Positions 17,208 through 25,723 of a stretch of 64,000 nt of DNA are shown in pieces. Below the pieces are notes generated by a model. The model was not told the origin of the DNA, ran no database searches, and saw nothing but the letters and a program-made list of their open reading frames with translations. This DNA is from Bradyrhizobium sp. CCGE-LA001 (GTDB lineage Bacteria > Pseudomonadota > Alphaproteobacteria > Rhizobiales > Xanthobacteraceae). Position numbers and translations under genes: made by a program. Positions within the stretch are counted from its first letter, which is position 1. Each line of letters starts with the position of its first letter. Where the stretch lies: positions 2,163,501-2,227,500 of the forward strand of contig NZ_CP013949.1 of NCBI RefSeq assembly GCF_000296215.2, in the 5' to 3' direction.

Positions 17208-17265
17208 AAGCCATTGATTCCACGGCCCCCGTCTACTGTGCATGGGGTTGTTTTGGCAGCTTGGT
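17208..17265 (-). repeat. dispersed repeat, copy A, after feoB
   Basis: Read on the minus strand this 58-base block matches 58684-58740 at most positions, including an unbroken shared stretch AAAACAACCCCATGCACAGT and a shared GGAATCAATGGCTT. A second short match (GTCGGGCAAAACA) occurs 50-70 bases further on in both copies. It begins about 12 bases after the feoB stop. Confidence 0.85.
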
Positions 17266-17277
17266 TTTTGAAGAGGG

Positions 17278-19149
17278 CTACCCCGCGCCCAGCGCGACCG
17301 CGACATTGTAGGTCACGAGGCTCGCCGCATAGGCCAGCATCAGCATGTAGGTGAAGGTCACGCCCATCCAGGCCCAGCTTCCGGTCTCGCGCCGGATCAC
17401 AGCCAGCGTCGAGGCGCATTGCGGGGCGAAGATGTACCAGGCCAGCATCGACAGCGCGGTCGCCAGCGACCATTTCGTCGCCAGCACCTGGCCGACCTGC
17501 TCGGCCGCCTCCTTGCCGCCCTCGATCGCATAGACCGTGCCGAGCGCTGCGACCGCGACCTCGCGGGCCGCCATTCCGGGGATCAGCGCGACTGCGATCT
17601 GCCAGTTGAATCCGACCGGCGCGAGCAGCGGCTCGAGCGCCTTGCCGATCATCGCGGCCAGGCTGAAATCGATCGCCGGCTCGGTCGCGCCCGCGGGCGG
17701 CTGCGGAAACGAGGCCAGGAACCAGATCAGCACCATCATCGAGAAGATCGTGGTGCCGGCGCGCACCAGGAACATCTTGGCGCGGGTGTAGATTCCGATC
17801 GCGATCGACTGCAGCCGCGGCATCTTGTAGTCCGGCAGCTCCAGCATGAACGGCGCCGGGGCGAAGTCGCGCAGCATGAAGAATTTGATCAGGAACGACA
17901 CGATCAGGGCGCTGGTGATGCCGGCGGCGTAGAGGCCGAACATCACGAGACCCTGGAGGTTGATGAAGCCCCAGACGTCCCTGGCCGGAACGAAGGCGGA
18001 GATGATCAGCGTGTAGACGGGAATGCGCGCCGAGCAGGTCATCAGCGGCGCGATCAGGATCGTGGTCAGCCGGTCGCGCTTGTTGTCGATCACGCGCGTC
18101 GCCATGATGCCGGGAATGGCGCAGGCAAAGCTCGATAACAGCGGAATGAAGGCGCGGCCGTGCAGCCCGGCGCCGCCCATGATGCGGTCCATCAGGAACG
18201 CTGCGCGCGCCATGTAGCCGAAATCTTCCAGCAGCAGGATGAACAGGAAGATGATGATGATCTGCGGCAGGAACACGATGACGCTGCCGACGCCGGAGAT
18301 CACGCCGTTCTGAAGGAAGCTCTGCAACAGGCCGGCGGGCAGGGTGGCGTGAACGAGCTCGCCCAGCGCGTCGAAGCCGGCGTTGAGCAGGTCCATCAGC
18401 GGCTGCGCCCAGGCGAACACCGCCTGGAACATCACGAACAGGATCAGCGCGAGCACGATCAGGCCGCCGACGGGATGCAGCACGACGCGGTCGATCCGCG
18501 CGGTCCAGGTGTCGGGCCTGGCAGGCAGGCTGACGCAGTCGGCGATGATGCGGTCGGCTTCGCGCTGGGTGGCGCGCAGCTCGCTGACGCTGAGCGCGCG
18601 CCAGCTGTTCTCTTTCGGCTCAGCGGCGAGCTTGGCCGAGATCTCGTCGGTCAGCGCCAACAGATCGGCGGTGCCGCCCTTGCGCACCGCGATCGAGGTG
18701 ACCACGGGCACGTCGAGCTCCTTGGCGAGCCGCTCGACGTCGACAGTGATGCCGCGGCGCGTAGCGATGTCGAACATGTTGAGCACGAGGATCATCGGCC
18801 GCCCCGTGCGCTTGAGCTCGAGCAGCAGGCGGATGGTCAGGCGCAGATTGGTAGCATCGGCGACGCACAGCACGAGATCCGGCATCGTCTCGCCGGAGGC
18901 CTTGCCGAGCACGAAGTCGCGCGTGATCTCCTCGTCCGGGCTGCGGCCGCGCAGCGAATAGGTGCCGGGAAGATCGACCACGGAGACCTGGCGTCCCAAG
19001 GGAGTGACGAAGAAGCCTTCCTTGCGCTCGACGGTGACGCCCGGATAGTTCGCGACCTTCTGCCGACTGCCGGTCAGGGCGTTGAACAGCGAAGTCTTGC
19101 CGCTGTTCGGCGTGCCCACCAGGGCGAGATGCAGCAGGGGTGATTCCAT
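17278..19149 (-). CDS. feoB: ferrous iron transport protein B
   Basis: 623 residues. An N-terminal G domain carries GTPNSGKTS (G1), DLPGTYSL (G3) and NMFD (G4); a helical linker follows, then a polytopic membrane domain with two Gate regions containing the conserved cysteines in SFACAIPGIMATR and CSARIPVY. It imports Fe2+ across the inner membrane. It is shorter than the E. coli protein (773), mostly in the C-terminal and linker parts, as in other alphaproteobacteria. It begins 24 bases after feoA on the same strand, forming feoAB, whose probable Irr and promoter sites lie upstream of feoA. A dispersed repeat follows its stop. Confidence 0.97.
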   Translation of the reverse strand: MESPLLHLALVGTPNSGKTSLFNALTGSRQKVANYPGVTVERKEGFFVTPLGRQVSVVDLPGTYSLRGRSPDEEITRDFVLGKASGETMPDLVLCVADATNLRLTIRLLLELKRTGRPMILVLNMFDIATRRGITVDVERLAKELDVPVVTSIAVRKGGTADLLALTDEISAKLAAEPKENSWRALSVSELRATQREADRIIADCVSLPARPDTWTARIDRVVLHPVGGLIVLALILFVMFQAVFAWAQPLMDLLNAGFDALGELVHATLPAGLLQSFLQNGVISGVGSVIVFLPQIIIIFLFILLLEDFGYMARAAFLMDRIMGGAGLHGRAFIPLLSSFACAIPGIMATRVIDNKRDRLTTILIAPLMTCSARIPVYTLIISAFVPARDVWGFINLQGLVMFGLYAAGITSALIVSFLIKFFMLRDFAPAPFMLELPDYKMPRLQSIAIGIYTRAKMFLVRAGTTIFSMMVLIWFLASFPQPPAGATEPAIDFSLAAMIGKALEPLLAPVGFNWQIAVALIPGMAAREVAVAALGTVYAIEGGKEAAEQVGQVLATKWSLATALSMLAWYIFAPQCASTLAVIRRETGSWAWMGVTFTYMLMLAYAASLVTYNVAVALGAG

Positions 19150-19173
19150 GGGATGAGCGGGTCCGGTCGCAGC

Positions 19174-19449
19174 TTAAGCGACGATGATGGCCATGGCTTC
19201 GCGACGACGGACCGCGATGGTGATGTTGTCGACCCGTACGGCGATCGGATCGCGTCCGACCAGCCCCTCATGCAGGATCTCGACCCGGGCGCCCTCGACG
19301 AAGCCGAGCTCGATCAGCCGGCTCTCGAGCTCGATGTCCGAGAGCGCCGAGCCCGCCTCGCGGGCGGACAGATGCTGGATGACGCCGGTATAGCCGCGCT
19401 GGGCCAGACCCAGCGGCATCTGCGGGCGCGTGTCATTGGTGTCGGTCAT
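19174..19449 (-). CDS. feoA: ferrous iron transport protein A
   Basis: 91 residues. The C-terminal 80 residues form the SH3-like FeoA domain (ESRLIELGFVEGARVEILHEG and IAVRVDNITIAVRRREA). FeoA is a small cytosolic partner of FeoB. The start is assigned to ATG 19449; no convincing ribosome site precedes it, and a promoter-like pair ends only a few bases upstream, so the message may be leaderless. ATG 19419, just before PLGLAQRG, is the alternative. Regulation by iron through the box at 19509-19525 is likely. Confidence 0.93.
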   Translation of the reverse strand: MTDTNDTRPQMPLGLAQRGYTGVIQHLSAREAGSALSDIELESRLIELGFVEGARVEILHEGLVGRDPIAVRVDNITIAVRRREAMAIIVA

Positions 19450-19454
19450 GCCCT

Positions 19455-19483
19455 GTATTTTCAATGCAGGGCATCGAGGTCAA
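19455..19483 (-). promoter_or_regulatory. candidate feoAB promoter
   Basis: Read on the minus strand: TTGACC (19483-19478), a 17-base spacer, then AAATAC (19460-19455). A start about seven bases further on falls on or beside the feoA ATG at 19449. A 7-base inverted repeat (TGCCCTG/CAGGGCA) spans the -10 region. Confidence 0.6.
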
Positions 19484-19508
19484 GCGCGCCGGTTGGCCGA
19501 AGCTGCAC

Positions 19509-19525
19509 CTTAGAGTGATTTTAAA
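19509..19525. promoter_or_regulatory. candidate Irr iron control element
   Basis: CTTAGAGTGATTTTAAA matches TTTAGAA-N3-TTCTAAA, the form I recall for rhizobial iron control elements, at most conserved positions. It lies within a wider imperfect palindrome (CTGCAC...GTGCAG) and 26 bases upstream of the feoA -35, a position that would suit activation under iron limitation. Confidence 0.55.
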
Positions 19526-19560
19526 GTGCAGATCGCGACACGACCAAACGGCCTGGTGAC

Positions 19561-19812
19561 CTACTGAGCCGGGACCTTTTCCGGCTGGACGGCCATGGCG
19601 CGGCTCTTAAAGTAGTCCAGCACGAACAGGCGGATCGCCGACGACAGATTGCCCTGCTGGCGGTTGTTGTCGATCTCGCCGACCAGCTCGGACAGCGTCA
19701 TGTTGCGCAGGCCCGAGATCTCCTTCATGCCGTTCCAGAACGCCTCTTCCAGACTGACGCTGGTCTTGTGGCCGGCGACGACGATCGACCGCTTCACGAC
19801 GGGCGACTTCAT
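19561..19812 (-). CDS. ribbon-helix-helix domain protein
   Basis: 83 residues. The start MKSPVVKRSIVVAGHKTSVSLEEAFW matches the RHH_4-type family: a short beta strand (SIVVAGHKTSVSLE) that would contact DNA, then two helices (FWNGMKEISGLR and LSELVGEIDNNR) and SAIRLFVLDYF. The ATG overlaps the stop of the DUF4169 gene by four bases, so the two are coupled. It probably binds DNA as a dimer; targets are unknown. No toxin partner is present, so I do not call it an antitoxin. The frame is open upstream but that part lies within the DUF4169 gene. Confidence 0.88.
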   Translation of the reverse strand: MKSPVVKRSIVVAGHKTSVSLEEAFWNGMKEISGLRNMTLSELVGEIDNNRQQGNLSSAIRLFVLDYFKSRAMAVQPEKVPAQ

Positions 19813-19997
19813 GGCTGCTCCTCGTGATCGATCCGGTGCTGGTCCAGATGCTCCTTGGCCTGGTCCGCCCGTTTCTCCTCCGCCGACCGCTCCGCCTTCG
19901 TGCGACCGAACTTCGCCCGGTTGGCGTCCGCCCGCTTCGCCGAAGCCTCCCGCTCGGCGCGCTTCCTGAAACGATTCAGGTTGATGACGTTCCCCAT
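19809..19997 (-). CDS. DUF4169 family protein
   Basis: 62 residues, almost entirely charged after a short hydrophobic start (MGNVINLNRFRKRAERE), then Lys/Arg/Glu/Ala helix, a typical DUF4169 layout. Function is unknown. The N-terminal block VINLNRFRKR resembles the last residues of the nearby SspB (VVRLDRFRKK). It overlaps the RHH gene by four bases and follows fumC by 277 bases on the same strand; that gap contains no gene I can support. Confidence 0.83.
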   Translation of the reverse strand: MGNVINLNRFRKRAEREASAKRADANRAKFGRTKAERSAEEKRADQAKEHLDQHRIDHEEQP

Positions 19998-20274
19998 GCC
20001 GCGTCTCCATCACCCGCTCCTCTTTGTGCCGGATGAAACGTTCACAAACAGGGCGCCGCATTGCGCCCCAGAAGACTTGATTGCCATATGCGTGTCCTCG
20101 TCAATCGGCCCCTCGGGCCATCAAACGATGAATTCGCCCCGTCGAGGGCAGTGGGCTTACGTAGCACGCTGCCCCGCCGGAACATTGACGGTAATCAAAT
20201 CCCGCCCCTAAAGCCCTATAATTCTGCGGGGCGAGCGTCCGTATCACTACGGATGGCTATCGGAATTCGGAATG

Positions 20275-21696
20275 TTATCCCGGGCTGGTCATCTTCTCCG
20301 GCCGCACCAGGCGATCGAATTCATCCGCCGAGACGAAGCCGAGCCGCAGCGCTTCCTCCTTCAGCGTGGTGCCGTTGGCGTGCGCCGTCTTGGCCACTTT
20401 GGCCGCGTTGTCGTAGCCGATCTTCGGGGCGAGCGCCGTCACCAGCATCAGCGAGCGCTGCATCAGCTCACTTATGCGGGTCTCGTCGGCGCGGATGCCG
20501 CTGACGCAATGTTCGGTGAAGGAGCGCGCGGCGTCCGCCATCAGGCGGATCGAATGCAGCATGTTGTAGGCCAGCACGGGCTTGTAGACGTTGAGCTCGA
20601 AATGACCCTGGCTGCCGGCGACCGTGATCGCGGTGTGATTGCCGAACACCTGGCAGCACACCATCGTCATCGCCTCGCATTGCGTCGGATTGACCTTGCC
20701 CGGCATGATTGAGGAGCCCGGCTCGTTCTCCGGCAGGATCAGCTCGCCGAGACCCGATCGCGGCCCAGAGCCGAGCAGGCGGATGTCGTTGGCGATCTTG
20801 AACAGGCCGGTCGCGACCGAATTGATGGCGCCGTGCGCGAGCACATAGGCATCGTTCGAGGCCAGCGCCTCGAATTTGTTGGCGGCGCTGGTGAAGGGCA
20901 GCTTCGTGATTCCGGCAACGTGCTTTGCGAACAGTTTTGCAAAACGCGGCTTCGCGTTGAGGCCGGTGCCGACGGCGGTGCCGCCCTGCGCCAGCGGATA
21001 GAGATCCTTCACCGCGACCTTGAGCCGGGCGATACCGCTCTCGACCTGTGCGGCATAGCCGGAAAACTCCTGGCCGAGCGTCAGGGGCGTCGCGTCTTGG
21101 GTGTGGGTGCGGCCGATCTTGACGATCTTGGCAAACTCTTTCTCCTTCTTGCGCAGCGCGCGGAGCAGCTCGCCGAGGGCGGGGACGAGATCGGCATTGA
21201 TGCGGCTTGCCGCCGCGATGTGCATTGCGGTCGGGAATGAATCGTTCGACGACTGGCTCATGTTGACGTGGTCGTTGGGATGCACCGGCTTCTTGGCGCC
21301 GAGCTCGCCGCCGAGCAATTCGTTGGCACGGTTGGCGATGACCTCGTTGAGGTTCATGTTGGTCTGCGTGCCCGAGCCGGTCTGCCACACCACCAGCGGG
21401 AAATGATCGTCGAGCTTGCCCTCGATCACCTCGCGCGCGGCGCGGATGATGGCGTTGGCGCGGCGCTGGTCGAGCAGGCCGAGTGCGAGGTTGGACTGCG
21501 CGGCGGCAAGCTTGACGATGCCGAGCGCGTGCACCAGCGACATCGGCATGCGATCGGTGCCGATGCGGAAATTCTGGCGCGAGCGCTCGGTCTGCGCCCC
21601 CCAATAGCGATCGGCGGCGACCTCGATGGGACCAAAGCTGTCGGTCTCGGTGCGGGTCGAGGAGCGGGCAGTCTGAGGGCGGGAAGCTTTGGCCAT
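20275..21696 (-). CDS. fumC: class II fumarate hydratase
   Basis: 473 residues from ATG 21696. The fumarase/aspartase signature GSSIMPGKVNPTQ is present, as are the substrate-site regions SGTQTNMNLNEV and GRTHTQDATPLTLGQEFSGY. It hydrates fumarate to L-malate in the TCA cycle as a homotetramer and needs no iron-sulphur cluster. Length fits the family (E. coli 467). The frame is open a little upstream (ATG 21708 and beyond), but the family begins near this start and neither has a strong ribosome site. It follows sspB by about 100 bases on the same strand. Confidence 0.97.
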   Translation of the reverse strand: MAKASRPQTARSSTRTETDSFGPIEVAADRYWGAQTERSRQNFRIGTDRMPMSLVHALGIVKLAAAQSNLALGLLDQRRANAIIRAAREVIEGKLDDHFPLVVWQTGSGTQTNMNLNEVIANRANELLGGELGAKKPVHPNDHVNMSQSSNDSFPTAMHIAAASRINADLVPALGELLRALRKKEKEFAKIVKIGRTHTQDATPLTLGQEFSGYAAQVESGIARLKVAVKDLYPLAQGGTAVGTGLNAKPRFAKLFAKHVAGITKLPFTSAANKFEALASNDAYVLAHGAINSVATGLFKIANDIRLLGSGPRSGLGELILPENEPGSSIMPGKVNPTQCEAMTMVCCQVFGNHTAITVAGSQGHFELNVYKPVLAYNMLHSIRLMADAARSFTEHCVSGIRADETRISELMQRSLMLVTALAPKIGYDNAAKVAKTAHANGTTLKEEALRLGFVSADEFDRLVRPEKMTSPG

Positions 21697-21797
21697 GAGC
21701 ACATCCATTCTGCCGCGCGAAACGCCGCGCGGCCTATCGAGATGCACTTCTATATAGGGAGTTTGGCCGGGCGCGACGGGTGCGGGCCCAACCTAGA

Positions 21798-22316
21798 TCA
21801 TTTCTTACGGAAACGATCGAGCCGCACGACCTCGGCGCCGCCCTGGTTTGGCGGGGTCGGCTCGTCGGCAGCTTCCACCTTCTCCATGGCAGGTGCCGGC
21901 ACCGACACGGCCGATGGCGCGGGAGCGGCCGGCAGATTTTCAGGGGCGACCTCGGCGACGTCGGACGTGTCGAACTGCAGGCCGAATTTCACCGACGGAT
22001 CGAGGAAGCTCTTGATGGCGCTGAACGGCACGATCAGCCGCTCCGGAATGCCGCCGAAGGACAGGCCGACCTCGAAGCGATCCTCGAGCACGGTCAGGTC
22101 CCAGAACTGGTGCTGGAGGATGATCGTCATCTCTTCCGGATACTGCGCGAGCAGCCGCGACGACAGTTTCACGCCCTCGGCCTTGGACACGAAGGTGATG
22201 AAGAAATGATGCTCGCCCGGCAATCCATGGGCGGCGGCGTCGGTCAGCACCTTGCGCAGCACGCCGCGCAGCGCGTCGCGGGCCAGCACATCGTATCGGA
22301 TATGGTCGGTCGCCAT
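21798..22316 (-). CDS. sspB: SspB-type ClpXP adaptor
   Basis: 172 residues from ATG 22316, preceded by AGGA. The first 120 residues match the SspB fold (DALRGVLRKVLTDAAAHGLPGEHHFFITF, KLSSRLLAQYPEEMTIILQHQFWDL, FGGIPERLIVPFSAIKSFLDPSVKFGLQF). A flexible Pro/Ala-rich linker then leads to a conserved tail, VVRLDRFRKK, in the position of the ClpX-docking module of known SspB proteins. It should deliver ssrA-tagged proteins to ClpXP. The ssrA gene itself lies about 150 bases upstream on the same strand. Confidence 0.92.
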   Translation of the reverse strand: MATDHIRYDVLARDALRGVLRKVLTDAAAHGLPGEHHFFITFVSKAEGVKLSSRLLAQYPEEMTIILQHQFWDLTVLEDRFEVGLSFGGIPERLIVPFSAIKSFLDPSVKFGLQFDTSDVAEVAPENLPAAPAPSAVSVPAPAMEKVEAADEPTPPNQGGAEVVRLDRFRKK

Positions 22317-22464
22317 GGTGGTCCTGTCGCATCCCCGGAGCCGGTCCCTGCCGGTCCGACTCGCCACGCTGCAATAGTAGCGCGCCTGACGGGTCAGCAG
22401 GAGTCCCCGCCGGAGAAGAAATCAAAAAGCAAAGTGGAGGCTTCTGTTGCCAGGTGCCTCCGAA

Positions 22465-22762
22465 CCCCGCCTAGCGGAGCTTAACCCGCTAGGACTTTAA
22501 AGTGGTCTTTCAAACTGCGTTACGCAGCCTGAGCAACCGGAGCAAAGTTGTCGTTGGCAACTATTGCAGTAGCCCGATAACGGCGGAACAATACCGGGAA
22601 AAAGCACGCCCTTTACGCCCTCGTCGATCCTATTTCGCCCCCGCCAAAGCCCACTTCTGGGGTAAGCCCCTATGGGCTTTGGTGGAGGCGCCGGGTACCG
22701 CCCCCGGGTCCGAATGGTTTATTGCGACGACCGTTTATTTCCATAGCCGGCGAACCGGCATC
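22465..22762 (-). ncRNA. ssrA: transfer-messenger RNA, circularly permuted two-piece form
   Basis: On the minus strand the acceptor piece comes first (about 22762-22680). It has a hairpin (GCCGG-TTC-GCCGGC type), a T arm with CCGGG/CCCGG and ends CGCCTCCACCA at 22680. After a short spacer the coding piece starts at 22642 with GGGGGCGAAATAGG; its first seven bases pair with CGCCTCC of the acceptor piece. The tag frame (22558-22520) reads ANDNFAPVAQAA then TAA. The coding piece ends with a perfect 8-base hairpin (22493-22470), so its 3' end is placed near 22465. TATATT at 22771-22766 is a plausible -10. It rescues stalled ribosomes. The exact processed ends are estimates. Confidence 0.95.
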
Positions 22763-22794
22763 CCCAATATAGGGCGCAAAGCTTTCGAAAAACA

Positions 22795-23365
22795 GGGGTT
22801 TCGAGCAGATTGGCTGCGGTTTCCTTTGGAAGGGTTCCAGGCCATCCTGGCCGCGGCGCGACCCCTCGTTCTAAGCTCATGACATGTCCTTGGATTCAGC
22901 AACGGCATAGAGCCGGATACCCCGCCCGCTCCGCCAGGCCGGTCGCGCTGTCCCTGCCGTTCGCCCGAATGTCGCTGGCCGAATTCGCAGGCGCGCTGAT
23001 GTTAGCCCGGCGCGCGTTCGTCGAGCAGCAGCTCTGCCATTTCCTGCCCTGGCCAACGTCGACAATTTGTCGATGCCCAATCGCGCTGGCCCGGCCTGAT
23101 CCAGGCTGCACTGCTTCCGCTGTCGATTGCGAAGCTGGCGGCGAGCGCCCTGATCCTCGCCCATCGACCGATCGCACGATTGCTGCACTGCTTCTGACCG
23201 CGGCGGTTGCGGTGGTCGCATCAATCCACTCTGGCTCCTCCCTGTTGGGTTTTGCTGGCATTGTGTGATGAAAATCGCTAGGCAGTGATCCGGGGCGGGG
23301 GGATCCGGTTCCAGCCGATTTAGAACAACAGTGCTCGTGACTTACGGGTCGCGGAGGAGACATGC
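22795..23365. other. intergenic region without a supportable gene
   Basis: About 570 bases lie between the ssrA promoter region and tctB. Frames exist on both strands, but none has a ribosome site together with a protein-like sequence. A segment near 23050-23190 on the plus strand reads partly like a hydrophobic helix (IQAALLPLSIAKLAASALILA) without a start codon, so it may be the remnant of a gene. The tctB promoter should lie near the right end. Confidence 0.5.
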
Positions 23366-24127
23366 ATGGCCGATACGATGGGCCACTCAGCGACGGCCAC
23401 CCGAAACACCCGGTTGGCGGTCGGCTTTTGTCTGCTGGCGATCGCGCCGCAGATTTTCGAATTGATCTGGTCGATCGGGACGATCTTCGGCTGGGGCACC
23501 GGCCGCGGTCCGGCGACGGTGATCACCAGCCATGCGACGGCGCTACTGTTCGGCGCGCCCAGCGCCGTCTTCGGATCGTTCGGTGGCGGCAACAAGAAGA
23601 TGGCGTCCGAGGTGCTGCTGGCGCTGATCTATTCCTACCCGCTGTTTGCGGTGGCGATCCTCACGTACTTCATGACGATCCGGTCTGCACAGGACTATGT
23701 CGGCGGCGTCGTCATGATGGCGGTTGCGCTGTTCGCGCTGTGGGCAGGGAGCGACTTGCAGGGCATGCGGGGCTTTTCATTCGGCGCGGGGACCGCGCCG
23801 CGCATGTTCGGCGGGCTGCTAGTCGTCTTGTCCGCCGGCATTGCCTTGACCGGTCTTCTGACCAAAGGGCCGGCGATGGCCCATTATTCCTGGCGGGGAC
23901 CGCTGTTCGTGGTGGCCGCGATCCTCTTCTTCGCCCTGTCGATCCGGTCCCTCGGCCTCGTGGTCACGGCCTTTACGAGCTTCATGATCTCGGCGGCGGG
24001 CTCGCACGAGACGCGCTGGCTTGAAGCGGCTATCGTCGGCGCCTGCCTGACGCTCGGTTGCGCCATCCTGTTTCCATACATTCTCGGCCTGCCGATGCCG
24101 ATGTTTCCGCGTTTCCTGATCCAGTGA
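23366..24127 (+). CDS. tctB: tripartite tricarboxylate transporter, small membrane subunit
   Basis: 253 residues and polytopic: hydrophobic segments near residues 15-40, 80-105, 110-130, 145-165, 180-200 and 215-240. Size, position directly before tctA, and the presence of a periplasmic receptor gene after tctA identify it as the TctB subunit (DUF1468 type). It forms the membrane complex with TctA. Seven bases separate its stop from the tctA ATG. The substrate, probably a carboxylate, is not evident. Confidence 0.85.
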   Translation: MADTMGHSATATRNTRLAVGFCLLAIAPQIFELIWSIGTIFGWGTGRGPATVITSHATALLFGAPSAVFGSFGGGNKKMASEVLLALIYSYPLFAVAILTYFMTIRSAQDYVGGVVMMAVALFALWAGSDLQGMRGFSFGAGTAPRMFGGLLVVLSAGIALTGLLTKGPAMAHYSWRGPLFVVAAILFFALSIRSLGLVVTAFTSFMISAAGSHETRWLEAAIVGACLTLGCAILFPYILGLPMPMFPRFLIQ

Positions 24128-24134
24128 GGGCGTG

Positions 24135-25649
24135 ATGGATATCTTTGCCAACCTCGCTCACGGTTTTGCCGTCGCGTTCTCTCCCATCAACCTTCTGATG
24201 TGTCTGATCGGCGCCCTCGTCGGGACGCTGGTCGGCGTTCTCCCGGGCATCGGCACCATCGCGACGGTGGCGATGCTGCTGCCGATCACCTTCGGATTGC
24301 CGCCGGTCGGCGCGCTGATCATGCTCGCCGGCATCTATTACGGCGCGCAATATGGCGGCTCGACCACGTCGATCCTCGTCAACATACCCGGTGAGGCGAC
24401 ATCGGTCGTCACCGCCATCGACGGTCATCAGATGGCGAAGCAGGGCCGCGCTGGTCCGGCGCTGGCGATCGCCGCGATCGGCTCGTTCTTCGCCGGCTGC
24501 GTCGCGACCGTGCTCATTGCTCTGCTCGGTGCGCCGCTCACGAAACTGGCGCTGGCGTTCGGCCCGGCCGAATATTTCTCGCTGATGGTGCTCGGCCTGA
24601 TCTTCGCGGTGGTGCTGGCCAAAGGCTCGGTGCTGAAGGCGATCGCCATGATCGTGTTCGGCCTGCTGCTCTCGATGGTCGGTTCGGACATCGAGACCGG
24701 CGCCTCGCGCATGGCCTTCAACATTCCGGAACTCGCCGACGGCCTCGGCTTTGCGACGGTGGCGATGGGCGTATTCGGTTTTGCGGAGATCATCCGCAAT
24801 CTTGACGCCGGCGCCGAACTGAACCGCGATCTCGTGCAGCAGAAGATCACCGGCCTGATGCCGACGAAAAAGGATCTGGCGGATTCGACCCCCGCGATTC
24901 TGCGCGGCACGGTGCTCGGCTCGATCCTCGGTATCCTGCCCGGCGGCGGTGCAACGATCGCATCGTTCGGGGCCTATACCCTCGAGAAGAAGCTCGCCAA
25001 GAATCCGTCGCGGTTCGGTCGCGGTGCGATCGAGGGCGTGGCGGGGCCGGAGAGCGCCAACAACGCCGCCGCCCAGACCTCGTTCATCCCGCTGCTCACC
25101 CTCGGCATCCCGCCGAACGCGGTGATGGCGCTGATGGTGGGCGCGATGACGATCCACGGCATCGTGCCGGGCCCGCAGGTGATGCAGAAGCAGCCGGATC
25201 TCGTCTGGGGCATGATCGCCTCGATGTGGATCGGCAATCTGATGCTGATCATCATCAACCTGCCACTGGTCGGCATCTGGGTTCGGCTGCTGCGCGTGCC
25301 GTACCGGCTGATGTTCCCCTCGATCGTGATCTTCTGCGCGATCGGCATCTATTCGGTGAACAACGCGCCGGTCGACGTCATCCTGGCCGGCATCTTCGGT
25401 TTGGTGGGCTACTGGCTGATCAAGCACGATTTCGAGCCGGCTCCGTTGCTGCTCGGCATGGTGCTGGGACCGCTCATGGAGGAGAACCTGCGCCGTGCGC
25501 TGCTGATCTCGCGCGGCGACTGGAGCGTGTTCCTGACGCGTCCGCTGTCGGCGGTGCTGCTGGCGGTCGCGGCGGCGCTGCTCGTCCTTACGGTGCTACC
25601 GGTGCTGCGTGCCAAGCGCGACGAGGTTTTCACCGAGTCCGAGAACTGA
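24135..25649 (+). CDS. tctA: tripartite tricarboxylate transporter, large membrane subunit
   Basis: 504 residues, about 12 membrane segments. TctA signatures are clear: GALVGTLVGVLPGIGTIATVAMLLP, the loop YYGAQYGGSTTSILVNIPGE, and ILGILPGGGATIASFGAYTLEKK. GAGGG precedes ATG 24135; the GTG three bases earlier is too close to it. It is the transport channel that takes substrate from the TctC receptor. An intrinsic terminator-like hairpin separates it from tctC. Confidence 0.96.
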   Translation: MDIFANLAHGFAVAFSPINLLMCLIGALVGTLVGVLPGIGTIATVAMLLPITFGLPPVGALIMLAGIYYGAQYGGSTTSILVNIPGEATSVVTAIDGHQMAKQGRAGPALAIAAIGSFFAGCVATVLIALLGAPLTKLALAFGPAEYFSLMVLGLIFAVVLAKGSVLKAIAMIVFGLLLSMVGSDIETGASRMAFNIPELADGLGFATVAMGVFGFAEIIRNLDAGAELNRDLVQQKITGLMPTKKDLADSTPAILRGTVLGSILGILPGGGATIASFGAYTLEKKLAKNPSRFGRGAIEGVAGPESANNAAAQTSFIPLLTLGIPPNAVMALMVGAMTIHGIVPGPQVMQKQPDLVWGMIASMWIGNLMLIIINLPLVGIWVRLLRVPYRLMFPSIVIFCAIGIYSVNNAPVDVILAGIFGLVGYWLIKHDFEPAPLLLGMVLGPLMEENLRRALLISRGDWSVFLTRPLSAVLLAVAAALLVLTVLPVLRAKRDEVFTESEN

Positions 25650-25723
25650 GGCCGACGCGCGGCCCTGCGTCGGCGCGCCGCATTCGGAAGTCGAATCGAC
25701 TTGTGTTACGGCTTCATGAAATG

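Noticed and set aside
19561..19812. Antitoxin of a toxin-antitoxin pair (RHH protein)
   Set aside because: The neighbour is DUF4169, which does not look like a toxin, and the family occurs as a stand-alone pair with DUF4169.
20183..20222. TTGACG and TATAAT on the plus strand between DUF4169 and fumC
   Set aside because: The spacer is about 26 bases and no plus-strand gene follows, so I do not call a promoter or small RNA.
22877..23363. Overlapping frames on the minus strand upstream of ssrA
   Set aside because: No ribosome site and no protein-like pattern; low-complexity Arg/Ala/Pro composition.
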